A stretch of DNA of 52,973 bases from a bacterium (GCA_027311165.1 DAICZL010000161.1:1-52973); one strand, 5' to 3'. Shown: positions 34,484 to 43,674, numbered from the stretch's first letter. The notes: a model not told the origin generated them from the sequence alone. A program made the numbers and translations.

Positions 34484-36128
34484 GCAGGAACTCCGTTTCG
34501 AAATAGGGGAGGGGGCCGTCGGTGAATGGCTCGGACTCGCCTGTGCCGGTGCCAGGCTGGGCGATCGGGCCAGGAGCCTGCTGGTGATCCTGGGTCACCA
34601 GGTGCTTGCGCCGCTGGCGATTTCTCTTGGCCTGTGCCGTGAGCCTGACCTCGTCATCCTCGATGGCGCGCTGCTCGAGGACCGCATAGCCAATCGATTG
34701 ACTGTCGCGTTCCTTGCGCCCTTGCGCGCGCAGTCGTTTCCGCGCCGAAGTTCGTTCCCATAGCGTCATCGGAGGCAGGCGCAGGTCCCGCCATCGCGCC
34801 TCCACATGAGTGCCGGGAGCGACCTCCACCCATATCCGGCTGATGTCGCGCGGATCGTACCTCACCCCGACCTTCGTCTTCTTGCGGATGCTGAAAGACC
34901 GTAACTCCGGCGATGAGTACTGGAATTTCATGAACTCGATACCGGTTCTTTGTAAATGGCGTTCGCACCGCGGTAGAAAATCCAGCAGGAACCGGACGCG
35001 GTCACCAGGACGCTTCCAGATCGCGTTAGCCGCGTGTTCGTTCCACACTGCCATCGGAGGGCGGCCAAGCGCGGAATGGATACGGTTGTGATATTTCCCG
35101 GCGATCTCCAGCGCGATCCACCGTTCCAACTGACGCAATGTCATGGCCGCCCGGTGCTCCGGGTCGTAGTCGCGCTTGTCCGCGACGGAGCTCCCGGTCG
35201 TGCCTGGCAAAAGATGAAGCGCGCCCATCGTTGTGCCGATGAGTCTCTCGATGTGCCCCCCGAAGTGCGGCGTGCGCGGCGGGCGAAAGTCGACCTTGAT
35301 ACCATGCTCCTCACACCCACGAGCCAGCGCCTTTGAGTGAAATTCAGCCGCGTTATCGAGATACAGCAACTCCGGAAGACCTGAGCATGGCCACGAGAGG
35401 CGAATGTTCCTGTTTTCGAGCCACTCGCCCTTCTCGAATACCGCCTGGGTCAGGCAAAGCCCGACTGACAGGACGCTCGGGTAATCCATGGTCAGATGGA
35501 ATCCCACGACCACCCGGCTGAAAACGTCGATCGCCAGCGTGAGATACGGCCGGCCGACAGGAACGCGTGTCTCCTCGTCAACGACCAACACATCCGCCAG
35601 CGTGTGATCGATTTGAACGATCTGAAGGGGACGAACCACTTCGATCATACCGGAGCGGATGGCGAACTGGTCGCTGGCAGCCGTCGGCCCCTCGCGAAGC
35701 CTAACGGTCCGGCGCTGATCGAGCGCGGCGACATGCCGTTCGACGGTCGCCCGGCTTGGTGGTGTCAGGCCACCTGATCTGCATCGGGCTTCGATCTCGT
35801 CGCAAAGATCGGACATCCGGGGCGCCTCCCGCCTCAGGAACAGGCGGTCGATTGCTTCATTGATGATCTGCCGTTTGGCCAGCGGCGTTCGGAGCGAGCC
35901 ACGCTTTGGACCCCGCCGCTCGGGGAGCAAGGTCGAACGGACCGGCGCATCCCGCCAGGCAGCGATCAAGCGAAACATGGTGCTGGCAGAAATTCCTATC
36001 TGCCGTGCCTCACGGGCAACCACGTCCCGCGTTCTCTGCTCGGCAGGAAGCGCGGCCAAGCGTCGGACCGCCTCCTCGCGGAGCCCCGCCGTAGCCCACT
36101 CACTTGGCGTTTCATCACCAATCGGCAT
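34470..36128 (-). CDS. tniA: TniA, DDE integrase-type transposase
   Basis: 552 aa with N-terminal HTH regions (REARQIGISASTMFRLIAAW, RATVERHVAAL), the RNase H-like core with Asp in VQIDHT (~174), Asp in LYLDNAAEF (~257) and Glu in GHIERLIGT (~293), then the Mu-type beta-barrel C-terminal domain. The D-D-35-E spacing supports an active DDE enzyme. It cuts and joins the TGT/ACA ends of this element. ATG 36128 lies 23 bp from the innermost right-end repeat. Confidence 0.93.
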   Translation of the reverse strand: MPIGDETPSEWATAGLREEAVRRLAALPAEQRTRDVVAREARQIGISASTMFRLIAAWRDAPVRSTLLPERRGPKRGSLRTPLAKRQIINEAIDRLFLRREAPRMSDLCDEIEARCRSGGLTPPSRATVERHVAALDQRRTVRLREGPTAASDQFAIRSGMIEVVRPLQIVQIDHTLADVLVVDEETRVPVGRPYLTLAIDVFSRVVVGFHLTMDYPSVLSVGLCLTQAVFEKGEWLENRNIRLSWPCSGLPELLYLDNAAEFHSKALARGCEEHGIKVDFRPPRTPHFGGHIERLIGTTMGALHLLPGTTGSSVADKRDYDPEHRAAMTLRQLERWIALEIAGKYHNRIHSALGRPPMAVWNEHAANAIWKRPGDRVRFLLDFLPRCERHLQRTGIEFMKFQYSSPELRSFSIRKKTKVGVRYDPRDISRIWVEVAPGTHVEARWRDLRLPPMTLWERTSARKRLRAQGRKERDSQSIGYAVLEQRAIEDDEVRLTAQAKRNRQRRKHLVTQDHQQAPGPIAQPGTGTGESEPFTDGPLPYFETEFLHGRR

Positions 36129-36150
36129 GACTTTCTCTCAGAGGCAAGCC

Positions 36151-36276
36151 AGTCTCAAATTAACGTGCCTGATTCGCCGTCAGTCTCGAAATAACGACTC
36201 TAGTCCCAAATTAACGAATCGCTTAAGTCGTTGATAATACGAATTTGCCCTGAAGGCAATTAACGTTGAACCGACA
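36151..36276. repeat. Transposon right end: terminal repeat and transposase-binding sites
   Basis: Terminal repeat 36258-36276 (19 bp, complement of the left end), then internal units AGTCCCAAATTAACG (36202-36216), AGTCTCGAAATAACG (36182-36196) and AGTCTCAAATTAACG (36151-36165), all in the same orientation relative to the end. The last lies 23 bp upstream of the tniA start. Confidence 0.75.
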
Positions 36277-36465
36277 GTCACCACCAATCGCGCCTTCGCC
36301 GACTGGCGTGAGATCTTCCCCAACGCCGCCTGTGTCGTCTCGATGGTCGACCGGCTGATGCATAACGCCGAGGTGGTCTCTATCGAGGGTGACTCCTATC
36401 GCGCAAAAGAAGCCAAGGAACGCGCCGAACGGAAGGTCAAGCAGCGACGCGCCAGCAAGTCATGA
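36277..36465 (+). pseudogene. istB 3' remnant (IS21-family helper ATPase)
   Basis: In frame from the transposon end: VTTNRAFADWREIFPNAACV then SMVDRLMHNAEVVSIEGDSYR and a basic tail RKVKQRRASKS to a stop at 36463-36465. This matches the C-terminal end of IstB ATPases (TTN..F..W, then DRL.H, then GESYR). The N-terminal ~75 percent is missing and is not found on the other side of the transposon, so the IS21-like element was cut by rearrangement, not simply split. Confidence 0.75.
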
Positions 36466-36734
36466 CCAAGCATAAGCGACGCAAACAATCCCGGCGGTCT
36501 TGCCCGCTCTGTGCCGAACCGCCGCCCAACCCGGGTCTGCCGATCACCATCCCATTCGGCATCCCGACATACTGGTCACCCGAAGCAGCGCTCGCCATCT
36601 TCGAGTTCGTCGACGAAATGCGTGACATCATCCTGGCCGTCTACGGACCCCAAATCCATGAGGCGGCACGACAGCGATGCCAATGGGCGCCGACCGATCG
36701 GGTGATCATCCAGGACGACGAAGTGCCGTTCTGA
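36462..36734 (+). CDS. Small protein overlapping the istB remnant
   Basis: 90 aa; its ATG overlaps the istB stop (ATGA at 36462). Basic N-terminus with CPLCAEPPP (one CxxC), then LPITIPFGIPTYWSPEAALA and acidic C-terminal helix. Proteins of this type follow istB in some IS21-like elements. Whether it is translated now that istB is truncated is unclear. Confidence 0.6.
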   Translation: MTKHKRRKQSRRSCPLCAEPPPNPGLPITIPFGIPTYWSPEAALAIFEFVDEMRDIILAVYGPQIHEAARQRCQWAPTDRVIIQDDEVPF

Positions 36735-36753
36735 TCCGCGATACCGGTTGAAG

Positions 36754-36772
36754 ACGGGGCCCTCGGCCCCGT
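36754..36772 (+). terminator. Weak candidate rho-independent terminator
   Basis: Hairpin ACGGGGCC, loop CTC, GGCCCCGT, followed by TCTCCCC rather than a clean U-run. It lies 20 bp after the stop of the 90-aa gene. Confidence 0.35.
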
Positions 36773-36856
36773 TCTCCCCCTGCGCCGCCAAAATCAGGCC
36801 ACAACGCCCGATAGGACTGCGCCGCACTCGGGCTGCTCCAGGACATCAGCAAATAC

Positions 36857-37924
36857 CTACGGATTCACAGCGGCGCTAACACCTTCATCATCCATTCCCG
36901 CCAGTTCGCGCTCGATCTGTTCGATACTAGGCAGGCTGGTCTGCAACTCGGCGGGCAGCGATTGTGCCAGCTTGTATTCCACGACGCCCATGGGCTGTGA
37001 TTTGTCGCCCAGTGCGTATTCGGCCACCACTTTATTCCTGCTCTTACACAGCAGCAAACCGATGGTCGGATTATCATGCTCGTTCCTGACCTGGCGATCG
37101 ACCGCCGTGAGGTAAAAGCCCAGTTGCCCCAGGTGCTCCGGCTTGAACTTACCGGCCTTCAATTCAACCACGACATAGCAGCGCAGTTTGAGGTGGTAGA
37201 ACAGCAAGTCGATGAAGAACTCCTCACCGCCGACATCCAGCAGAACCTGTCGTCCGACGAAGGCAAAGCCCGCGCCGAGTTCCAGCAGAAATTCGGTCAC
37301 ATGCCTGACCAACGCGTGCTCTATTTCGCGCTCCTGCGCTTCGTCAGTCAGGCCGAGAAAATCGAAACGGTATGGGTCTTTCAGGGATTCGCGTGCCAGG
37401 TCGGAGTGTGGCGCGGGCAGTGTGGTCGGGAAATTGGTGACGGCGATGCCGCTACGCTCCAGCAGGCGGCTTTCGATCTGCATCACCAGCACATTGCGCG
37501 ACCAGTTGTGTTCGATAGCCTGGGCGGCGTACCATCTCCTGGTTTCGGGGCCGGGCAATTTGTCCAGCAGTGCCAACTGATGATACCAGGGCAATTGTGC
37601 AAGCACCCCTTGCACGAATGACTCGTCTGGCCACGCCTCGGCAAACGCGCGCATATATTTCAGGTTGCGCGGCGAGAACCCCTTCATGTCCGGGAAGGCC
37701 GTCCGCAGGTCCGCCGCCAGCCGGTCGATGACCTTGGCGCCCCAGCCCTGTTGGGCTTGTCGGCCGAGGATGTCGCGGCCGATCTGCCAGTAAAGCAGCA
37801 CGAGTTCGCGGTTGACGGCGAGCGCGGCGCGCTGCTGTGCGGCATGGATACGCGCCTTCAGTTCGGCCAGCCAATCGGTATAGCCGGCGGGCGGTGTACT
37901 GAGAGCGGGGGGGACGTCGGTCAC
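36857..37924 (-). CDS. DUF1016/YhcG-family PDDEXK nuclease
   Basis: 355 aa. N-terminal helical domain (AALAVNRELVLLYWQIGRDI, GFSPRNLKYMRAFAEAW, QLPWYHQLALLDKL) and C-terminal PDDEXK-type core (FVGRQVLLDVGGEEFFIDLL, CYVVVELKAGKFKPEHLGQL, NPTIGLLLCKSRNK) with the E-D-ExK set. Family members are putative nucleases, some linked to restriction or RpnA-like transposon-encoded nucleases. It is complete and leftward between the IS21 remnant and the DUF1612 gene. Confidence 0.88.
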   Translation of the reverse strand: MTDVPPALSTPPAGYTDWLAELKARIHAAQQRAALAVNRELVLLYWQIGRDILGRQAQQGWGAKVIDRLAADLRTAFPDMKGFSPRNLKYMRAFAEAWPDESFVQGVLAQLPWYHQLALLDKLPGPETRRWYAAQAIEHNWSRNVLVMQIESRLLERSGIAVTNFPTTLPAPHSDLARESLKDPYRFDFLGLTDEAQEREIEHALVRHVTEFLLELGAGFAFVGRQVLLDVGGEEFFIDLLFYHLKLRCYVVVELKAGKFKPEHLGQLGFYLTAVDRQVRNEHDNPTIGLLLCKSRNKVVAEYALGDKSQPMGVVEYKLAQSLPAELQTSLPSIEQIERELAGMDDEGVSAAVNP

Positions 37925-37983
37925 GCCGCGGTCCCCTCCGGATCGGTGTGCGGTGTCGGGCGTGTTTCGGTCATGAGTTGACG

Positions 37984-39177
37984 TTAGCAGTTCGGTGCTG
38001 CTTCGGCACTGTCTGCCGCTGGCTCCGCTCGGGCGCCCGTCCTGCCTTCGGTGAGTGACCGCAAGGCGATCCGGGACGATCGAACCACGGCGTCGAGATG
38101 GGCCATCGCTTCCTCAAGGGCGGTGTAGTCGAAGGCCTTGCGCTCGATCGGGGTCAGCGGCGGCAAAGGGAGCGGCGGCGCTTCCGGAATGTCGTCGTCG
38201 ATCGCGTGGCGCTGCCGGCCGCGGGCACGGTTGGGATCCGGGCGGTACGGCGGCTGGACCACGTGCTGCAACTGGTCCAGGCCCTGCAGCGCGAACAGCC
38301 GCCGTTTCGCCCGATGCGCGACCTCGATGGCGATCTCCGCTTGCACCAGCGCATCGAGGATGCGGATGGCGTTCTTCACCGCGATGCCGAGGATACGCGC
38401 GAGCGTGGTCGCGGAGAGCACCGGGGCCGCGGCCAGGACGTCCACGGCGCGCGAGTCATGCGAATCCTTGCGGCGGCCGGCGACGTCCCGGCGCGCCTCG
38501 AACCAGGCGCGTTCCAGCGCATAGAGCAGATCGAGGCTTGCGGTCGCCTCGCGTTCGATGGCGGCGAGGAAGGCCGGCAGCCATTCATCCAGGTCCCAGT
38601 TCTGCCCGAACCCAAGTGCGGCGGCGCCGGTCAGCGGGACGGGCAGCCGGAATAGCTGACGCTTGCGCCAAAAGCGGATCATCGCGGACCGCATCGCCGG
38701 ACGGGTTTCCCCCGTCTCGATCCATCTCCGGAGGCCCTGTGCCGCGGCAATCAGCGGCGGCAGCGACGCCGGCTGCAGGGCAAGCATCGCCTCGGCGCGC
38801 TGGACCTCGCCCTCCTGGTCAAAATCCGGCTCGACGATCCACTGGTGCATGGCGAGCGCCGCACGGGCGCGGTCCAGAATGGCGCCACGATCGATGATGC
38901 GGAGATAGGGGTCCATGCGCAGCCGTAGGCCTTCGAGGGTCGCCGCGAGATGCCAGGGGTCAATGAGCTGGCCGTCGACCGCGGCCTGCTGGCGCACCGA
39001 CTCGAGGCGGGCGCGGTAGAGAAAGGCCTGGGCCAGCGGATGGCTGGCGAGGGCCTGATCAAGCCGGGCGATCGCCGCGGCAGCGCCGGCGAGCGCCGCC
39101 GCGAGGATCATCGGGTCGGGCGGCTCCGTCCGCAACAGTCGGTCCAGCGGCGCGTCGGTAAAGCCGTCGGCGGCCAT
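37984..39177 (-). CDS. RHE_PE00001-type/DUF1612 helix-turn-helix plasmid protein
   Basis: 397 aa, all-helical and Ala/Arg-rich. Characteristic stretches are ASHPLAQAFLYRARLES, RLRMDPYLRIIDRGAILDRA and the C-terminal winged HTH with APVLSATTLARILGIAVKNA and IRILDALVQAEIAIEV. This family is found on rhizobial and acetobacterial plasmids near integrases and mobilisation genes; function is unknown but the HTH suggests DNA binding. Confidence 0.85.
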   Translation of the reverse strand: MAADGFTDAPLDRLLRTEPPDPMILAAALAGAAAAIARLDQALASHPLAQAFLYRARLESVRQQAAVDGQLIDPWHLAATLEGLRLRMDPYLRIIDRGAILDRARAALAMHQWIVEPDFDQEGEVQRAEAMLALQPASLPPLIAAAQGLRRWIETGETRPAMRSAMIRFWRKRQLFRLPVPLTGAAALGFGQNWDLDEWLPAFLAAIEREATASLDLLYALERAWFEARRDVAGRRKDSHDSRAVDVLAAAPVLSATTLARILGIAVKNAIRILDALVQAEIAIEVAHRAKRRLFALQGLDQLQHVVQPPYRPDPNRARGRQRHAIDDDIPEAPPLPLPPLTPIERKAFDYTALEEAMAHLDAVVRSSRIALRSLTEGRTGARAEPAADSAEAAPNC

Positions 39178-39437
39178 CAGAACGGGCGTCCGGCGGGCGG
39201 CGGATCAGCCGATCGAAATTCGGACTTTGCCTCCAGCGGCAGCACTCCAGATATCAATGGGATACGCGGTCATTTACGGATATGAGGCCGATCCGTCAAA
39301 TAATGGTTTTATTTTCCCGGAGGCCCCTGCCCCGCCGTCCCGACCAAACCTATTACCGATAATTTGAGTTGTCGATGGTAGGGTTGTTGGGGTAGAAAAC
39401 CGCATTCAAGCCTTCTTGGACAGCCGGAGAAAGCGTT

Positions 39438-40586
39438 TTGGACAGCCAGATCGACGCCAGCGACGACCCGCCGGACGCCGTGCCTGAGCTCCTGCCGCCG
39501 TCGCGCGCGCTCGTGCCGGCGCCCGTCGGCGCGGCACCAGAGCATGTGCGCGCCTGGTTCGACAATGCCGTCGAGGCCAGCGAGCCGGTCGTCGACGGAA
39601 CCTTGGCCAGCGAGCGCGACGCCGCCGACACCTACCGCCGCATGGCCAAGGCAGAAAACACCCGCCGCGCCTATCGCGCCGCTGTCCGCGCCTGGTGCGC
39701 CTGGTGCGCCCGGCACGACCTCCCTCCCCTGCCGGCCTCCGGCGAGGATGTCGCCGCCTTCCTCGCCGGCGAACGCGGCCGCAAACTCTCGCCGGAAACC
39801 CTGAAACTGCGCCGGGCCGCAATCCGCTATTTGCACCGCGCCGCCGGCTGCCCGGTGCCAACCGACGATGTCTGCGTCTCGGAGACCATGGCCGGCATTT
39901 CTCGCGAGGCCGCCAGGAAGGGCGTCGTGCCGCGCAAGAAAGTGGCGGCAACGGCGACCATTCTGCGCCGGCTGCTGGCGCCCATACCTGGCGACGTACG
40001 GGGGCTGCGCGACCGAGCCATCCTCCTGGTTGGCTTCGCCGGCGCGCTGCGGCGCTCGGAGCTGGCCGCCATCCGCTTCGAGCATCTGGAGAAGACCGAC
40101 CGCGGCATCCGGCTCACCCTGCCGCAGACCAAGGGCGAGCAGACCGACGCGGTGACGGTCCCGCTGCCCTACGGCGATACCGAACTCTGCCCCGTGCATG
40201 CGCTTGAGGCGTGGCAGCAGGCGGCCGGGCTGAGCGAGGGGGCGGTCTTTCGGCGGATCTGGCTGCCGCCGCGACCGAAGCCGTCGGCCACGGGCGAACC
40301 CCCTTCCCTGCCCGCCACGCCGGCCCCGGCGCGGATCGGCACGCACGCGATCAGCCCGCAGACCGTGGCCCAAATCGTCCAGGCGCGCGCCATGGCCGCC
40401 GGTTTTGGCCGGCGCGATCTCGGCGGCCACAGCCTCAAACGCGGCGCGCTCACCACGGGCATGGATCGCGGTGTCCATCCAGCCAAGCTGAAGCGGCTTG
40501 GCCGGCACAAGAGTTTTGACGTACTTGGGGAATACCTCGAGTTCGGCGACTTGTTCGAAGGGCATCCGCTTACAGGCGTGTTGTAA
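39438..40586 (+). CDS. Tyrosine site-specific recombinase
   Basis: 382 aa from TTG 39438, preceded by GGAGA. N-terminal SAM-like DNA-binding domain (ENTRRAYRAAVRAWCAWCAR) and catalytic domain with Arg in GFAGALRRSELAAI, the GHSLKRGALTTGM box (H-x-x-x-R), and the Tyr in SFDVLGEYLEFGD. The usual second-box Arg is followed here as KRG, seen in this plasmid subfamily. The ORF's N-terminal ~50 residues before VDGTLASERDAADTYR are poorly supported, so the exact start is unsure. A decayed copy follows. Confidence 0.88.
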   Translation: MDSQIDASDDPPDAVPELLPPSRALVPAPVGAAPEHVRAWFDNAVEASEPVVDGTLASERDAADTYRRMAKAENTRRAYRAAVRAWCAWCARHDLPPLPASGEDVAAFLAGERGRKLSPETLKLRRAAIRYLHRAAGCPVPTDDVCVSETMAGISREAARKGVVPRKKVAATATILRRLLAPIPGDVRGLRDRAILLVGFAGALRRSELAAIRFEHLEKTDRGIRLTLPQTKGEQTDAVTVPLPYGDTELCPVHALEAWQQAAGLSEGAVFRRIWLPPRPKPSATGEPPSLPATPAPARIGTHAISPQTVAQIVQARAMAAGFGRRDLGGHSLKRGALTTGMDRGVHPAKLKRLGRHKSFDVLGEYLEFGDLFEGHPLTGVL

Positions 40587-40861
40587 CGACTACGATGTTC
40601 GGCGGCGCCTCGTTGAGACGACACCGGGATCGTTGACGGCGATCCGATCTCGCAAGGAGCGAGTCGCATGATCGAAGGTAAAAGGCCGCGCCACGCCGGA
40701 TCCCACTTGGTGAACTTGGCGGGGTCGGCCATTTGGTGAGCCGGGAGCGCCCGATAGCCGCGAAATCACTCCCCTCCCTGCCGTGCGTCGCCCGCGCCGC
40801 ATGGCGGTCGAGGTAACCGCCCTTCTCGCCCCGCAGCAACTTTTCGGAGGGCAAGTGGAAA

Positions 40862-41597
40862 CGCATCTCGCACGTGCTCGCCGGCATCCGTCGCCAGGCC
40901 GCGCGGCAAGGTCAGACTCAGCACAAGAAGGTCGCGGCGACCGCCGGCATCCTCCGGCAGATCCTGGCGCCCATCCCCAACGACCTGCGCGGGCTACGCG
41001 ATCACGCGCTGATTCTCGTCGGCTTCGCCGGCGCGCTACGCCGTTCGGACCTGGCGCGATCCGTGTCGAGCAGCTGGGGCAGACCGAGCGCGGGCTGCGC
41101 CTCACCTTGCACCAGACCAAAGGATCGCAGACGGATGCGGTGATCGTTCCCCTGCCCTATGGCCACACTGAATTGTGCCCGGTGCGCGCCCTGACGGCCT
41201 GGCTGGAGGCGGCCAGTATTGAGTCCGGGCCGGTGTTCCGGCGCATCTGGTTGCCAAAAAAGGCCCGGCCAGGTGGAAGCCGGCGAGGTTCCGCCAGCCA
41301 AGCTGGTGGAACCCGACCGGAGAGGAGTCCCCTCCCCTGCCCCGGATCGGCAGTCAGCCGATCACGCCTTGAACCGTCGCCGCGATCGTCAAATCGCCCG
41401 CCGCCGAGGCGGGGTTCAAAGCGCGGGATATTGGCGGGCACAGCCTGAAGCGCGGCGCGCTCACCACGGGCGTGCACCGCGGCGAGCATCCGGCCAGGCT
41501 CAGACATCTGGGGCGGCACAAGAGCTTCGACGTGCTCGGGGAGTACCTGGAGTTGGGCGATCTGTTCAAGCGGCACCCGGTTAACGGCGTGTTGTGA
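40862..41597 (+). pseudogene. Decayed second tyrosine recombinase
   Basis: The region reads as a 5'-truncated copy of the preceding recombinase: SHVLAGIRRQAARQGQTQHK, KKVAATAGILRQILAPIPND, GFAGALRRSDLA, frameshift near 41060, QLGQTERGLRLTLHQTKGSQ and IWLPKKARPG, a second frameshift after ~41290, then ARDIGGHSLKRGALTTGVHR and SFDVLGEYLELGDLFKRHPV to the stop at 41597. Closely related but not identical to the intact gene, so it is an older paralogue, not a recent duplication. Confidence 0.8.
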
Positions 41598-41785
41598 GCA
41601 TGTGCCATTTGCCCAGCGGAACATGCGTCCTCGGGTGAGCCCCCCTCTCCTGCCCCATCTCTGGATTCAGCCGATTCCGCCATTGGCGGTCGCCGAGAAC
41701 CGTCCATCTGGGCGAAGGCCGGGACTCGGCGGCGTCGGTCCGCCATTGAGGATGCTAGCGGCAGCGAAAGGACCTCCTCGGGAAG

Positions 41786-41803
41786 AGTTTCACGCGTGAA
41801 ACT
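41786..41803. promoter_or_regulatory. parS-like centromere site 1
   Basis: Perfect 18-bp palindrome AGTTTCACGCGTGAAACT. It matches the ParB-box TGTTTCACGTGAAACA except for CG inserted at the centre, and differs from the classical repABC parS. Two identical copies occur at 41834 and 46009. Confidence 0.75.
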
Positions 41804-41833
41804 TAGGCACGGTGGATGGTCCCCGCAGGCGCA

Positions 41834-41851
41834 AGTTTCACGCGTGAAACT
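41834..41851. promoter_or_regulatory. parS-like centromere site 2
   Basis: Second exact copy of the 18-bp palindrome, 48 bp from site 1 and ~1.8 kb upstream of repA. Confidence 0.75.
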
Positions 41852-42137
41852 CGGTATACCTTTGCGGCTTTCGCGCAAGAGTCGGACGCGCGGCCTCGCT
41901 TCGCGGCTGTTCGGGTTGCTCGCTACGCGACTGCCCTGCGTCCCTCGTGCGACTCGGCGGTCGTCACGCGATCTGATCAAAATTGCCCGGAGCGCCTCCG
42001 CTGAAAGCCAACCACCCGAATTCGGCACTTCAAGAGAGGCGTCGTAAACGCCACCACTGCGCGCGTGACGCCATACAAGGAGCGCCTGAAATCAGACCAG
42101 CCCCATCCCGCGTTAACGCAGCGATTGAGTCTGATCA
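41852..42137. other. Region after parS sites
   Basis: No gene is supported in these ~285 bp; with the parS pair this forms a non-coding stretch of about 540 bp after the decayed recombinase. Confidence 0.4.
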
Positions 42138-43058
42138 TCACGTCGGTCGCTGCATCGGTCGGTAAGGCCTCTCCGGGTCAGCGGGCCAGTGGCCGTCAGG
42201 ATCGATCAGAGCTTTCATTAGATAGGAGAGAATCTCCGCCGCAAAGCTGTCCCGCGCAAGCGCCAGACGCTCGACCATCCCGTTCATCCTCGTTACCGCG
42301 TCGGGACGCGTCGCGCTTCTGACGTAGGGTCCAAATTTAAACCGTGCCACCCAGATCATACCGACCTTCATCGCGAAGGGGCGCCGCTCCAGCTCCACCT
42401 CGGCCGGAGCGAGTCGGACACAGGATCGCCGCGCCGGTTCCGCTGCGTGGCCGCCCTTCATCTATGTAGTCGCTCGATCGTCAGCCTCCAGCTCTTGCGC
42501 TTCATTGTCGGCGGGAATGCCGGACCGGAGCTCGTGATGCTTTAGTACCTGGTGCGCAAGCTCATGACGCATGGTCCCGCCTATGGCATCAAGAAAGAGC
42601 TGGTTCCCCTCCACGCCCGGGCCGGTTTCGACCAGAGCGGGCGGCCGAGGCATCCAGTCGACCCAGCGGTCAAATTGGTGCTTGGCAATGCGGACGGAAA
42701 ACTCAATGAAACGTGGGCCCGTCAGCAGTTCACCCTCGACCGGCAGCTCCGGTGGTGGATCGTCTGGATTGGCGGCCCGTTGCCCCTCGAACATGAAGCG
42801 GGCAACTCCGGCCGCCCCTTGAACGAAAGCCCAGAGGCTAGCGATTCCATTCCAGGTGATGCGAACCGATGGCGGTTTTGGGGTTGCCGCAAACTCGCTT
42901 TTGAGGGCGCTCGCTGATGAGCGACAACTCCTCCAGTACTATCGGGATCGTTGCGGAATCGACGCCGGCGTCCTCACAGCCTTCCAGTAAAACAGATGGA
43001 TCTCCTCGACGAAGGGCTCAAAAAGCGTATGCAGACAGTTCATCACATCCCGATCCAT
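42138..43058 (-). pseudogene. Multiply broken HExxH metallopeptidase gene (U49-like)
   Basis: Read across frames from ATG 43058: FEPFVEEIHLFYWKAVRTP, frameshift near 42955, IVLEELSLISE, a second shift near 42910, KPPSVRITWNGIASLWAFVQ to the active-site motif MRHELAHQVLKHHELRS (HExxH), NEAQELEADDRATT with downstream Glu, then an in-frame TAG at 42462-42464 and continuation to 42138. Two frameshifts and one stop in otherwise coherent coding sequence indicate a dead gene. Phage-type U49 peptidases share the HELAH...ELEAD order. An alternative is a shorter functional ORF from ATG 42794, unlikely because the fold would be incomplete. Confidence 0.5.
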
Positions 43059-43257
43059 ACCGTCGGCAGAAAGGTTGGTGGTAGCGCTTGGGCAACATTC
43101 TGCGAAGGCTGTAGCGCCGGAATAGCCGCGGCCTTTCGGCGGATGCGTAGCGTGCAACTTGGAACAGAGCGTGTGTCAACCTCATCAACGTCGCCCGCCC
43201 TGCAACGATCGCCAATGAGCGCTGGCAGAAGCCAAGAGGGGCGCGGCGTCGATGATC

Positions 43258-43449
43258 GGCATGTGCTGCGGCATCTTCTCGGTGCTACAAGTCGGAATGC
43301 CACGGGACGACGTGCCGGAGTTCTCCGGACCGTATGTCACCTGCGACAATCGTTTCGTGCGACGGGGGAGGGCGGACGCCTCCGGAACCGGAATGCTGGC
43401 CGAACCGGGACGAGATGGTCTGACCACGAGGTGCGAATCGTCTCCCTAG
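43258..43449 (+). pseudogene. IS5-family transposase remnant
   Basis: The frame gives CCGIFSVLQVGMPRDDVPEF then SGPYVTCDNRFVRRGRA, clearly related to the IS5/IS427 N-terminal pattern GIFWVLRSGAPWRDLPE..GPYTTCYNRFVRWRRAG. The Tyr/Trp positions are mutated (TCDNRF, RRG), and no catalytic DDE part follows. Confidence 0.6.
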
Positions 43450-43579
43450 AGCTTTGCGGCGAGGAGCACGTAAGCCCCACGGGCGCCAAAATAGTTCAAA
43501 CTGGGTTGGACCGACTCGCGCGGGATGAGACAGGTGGGGAAGGGGGCTCCGATGCGCCCTTTTTGTCGGCGAGCACAGT

Positions 43580-43623
43580 GATTGAACATCATCTTGCGTT
43601 TTTTCAGAAAAGCATGTTCAATC
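43580..43623. promoter_or_regulatory. Inverted repeat upstream of repA, candidate RepA operator
   Basis: GATTGAACAT (43580-43589) and ATGTTCAATC (43614-43623) are exact complements separated by 24 bp containing a T-run. The repeat ends 51 bp before the repA ATG. repABC operons are autorepressed by RepA/RepB at such sites; here this is inferred from position. Confidence 0.5.
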
Positions 43624-43674
43624 TGCCCGCTTCTAATGGCTTAATGGCTACAGTTAAATCTTCTTGAGAGTTTT

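Larger units (their letters stand above)
32697..36276. mobile_element. Compact Tn5053/Tn7-like transposon (tniA-tniB-tniQ only)
   Basis: The element is 3580 bp between perfect 19-bp terminal inverted repeats: TGTCGGTTCAACGTTAATT at 32697-32715 and its complement at 36258-36276, giving TGT/ACA ends like Mu, Tn7 and Tn402/Tn5053. Inside are only tniQ, tniB and tniA, all leftward; there is no resolvase tniR and no cargo. Both ends carry several internal repeats (see the end features). Flanking 5-mers (GGCGC left, GTCAC right) are not identical, so no clear target duplication is seen. Confidence 0.8.

Noticed and set aside
41786-41851. CRISPR-like array
   Set aside because: The repeated 18-mers are palindromic, only two occur together and they recur at 46009 by repB, which fits parS and not CRISPR. 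No CRISPR array was seen anywhere.
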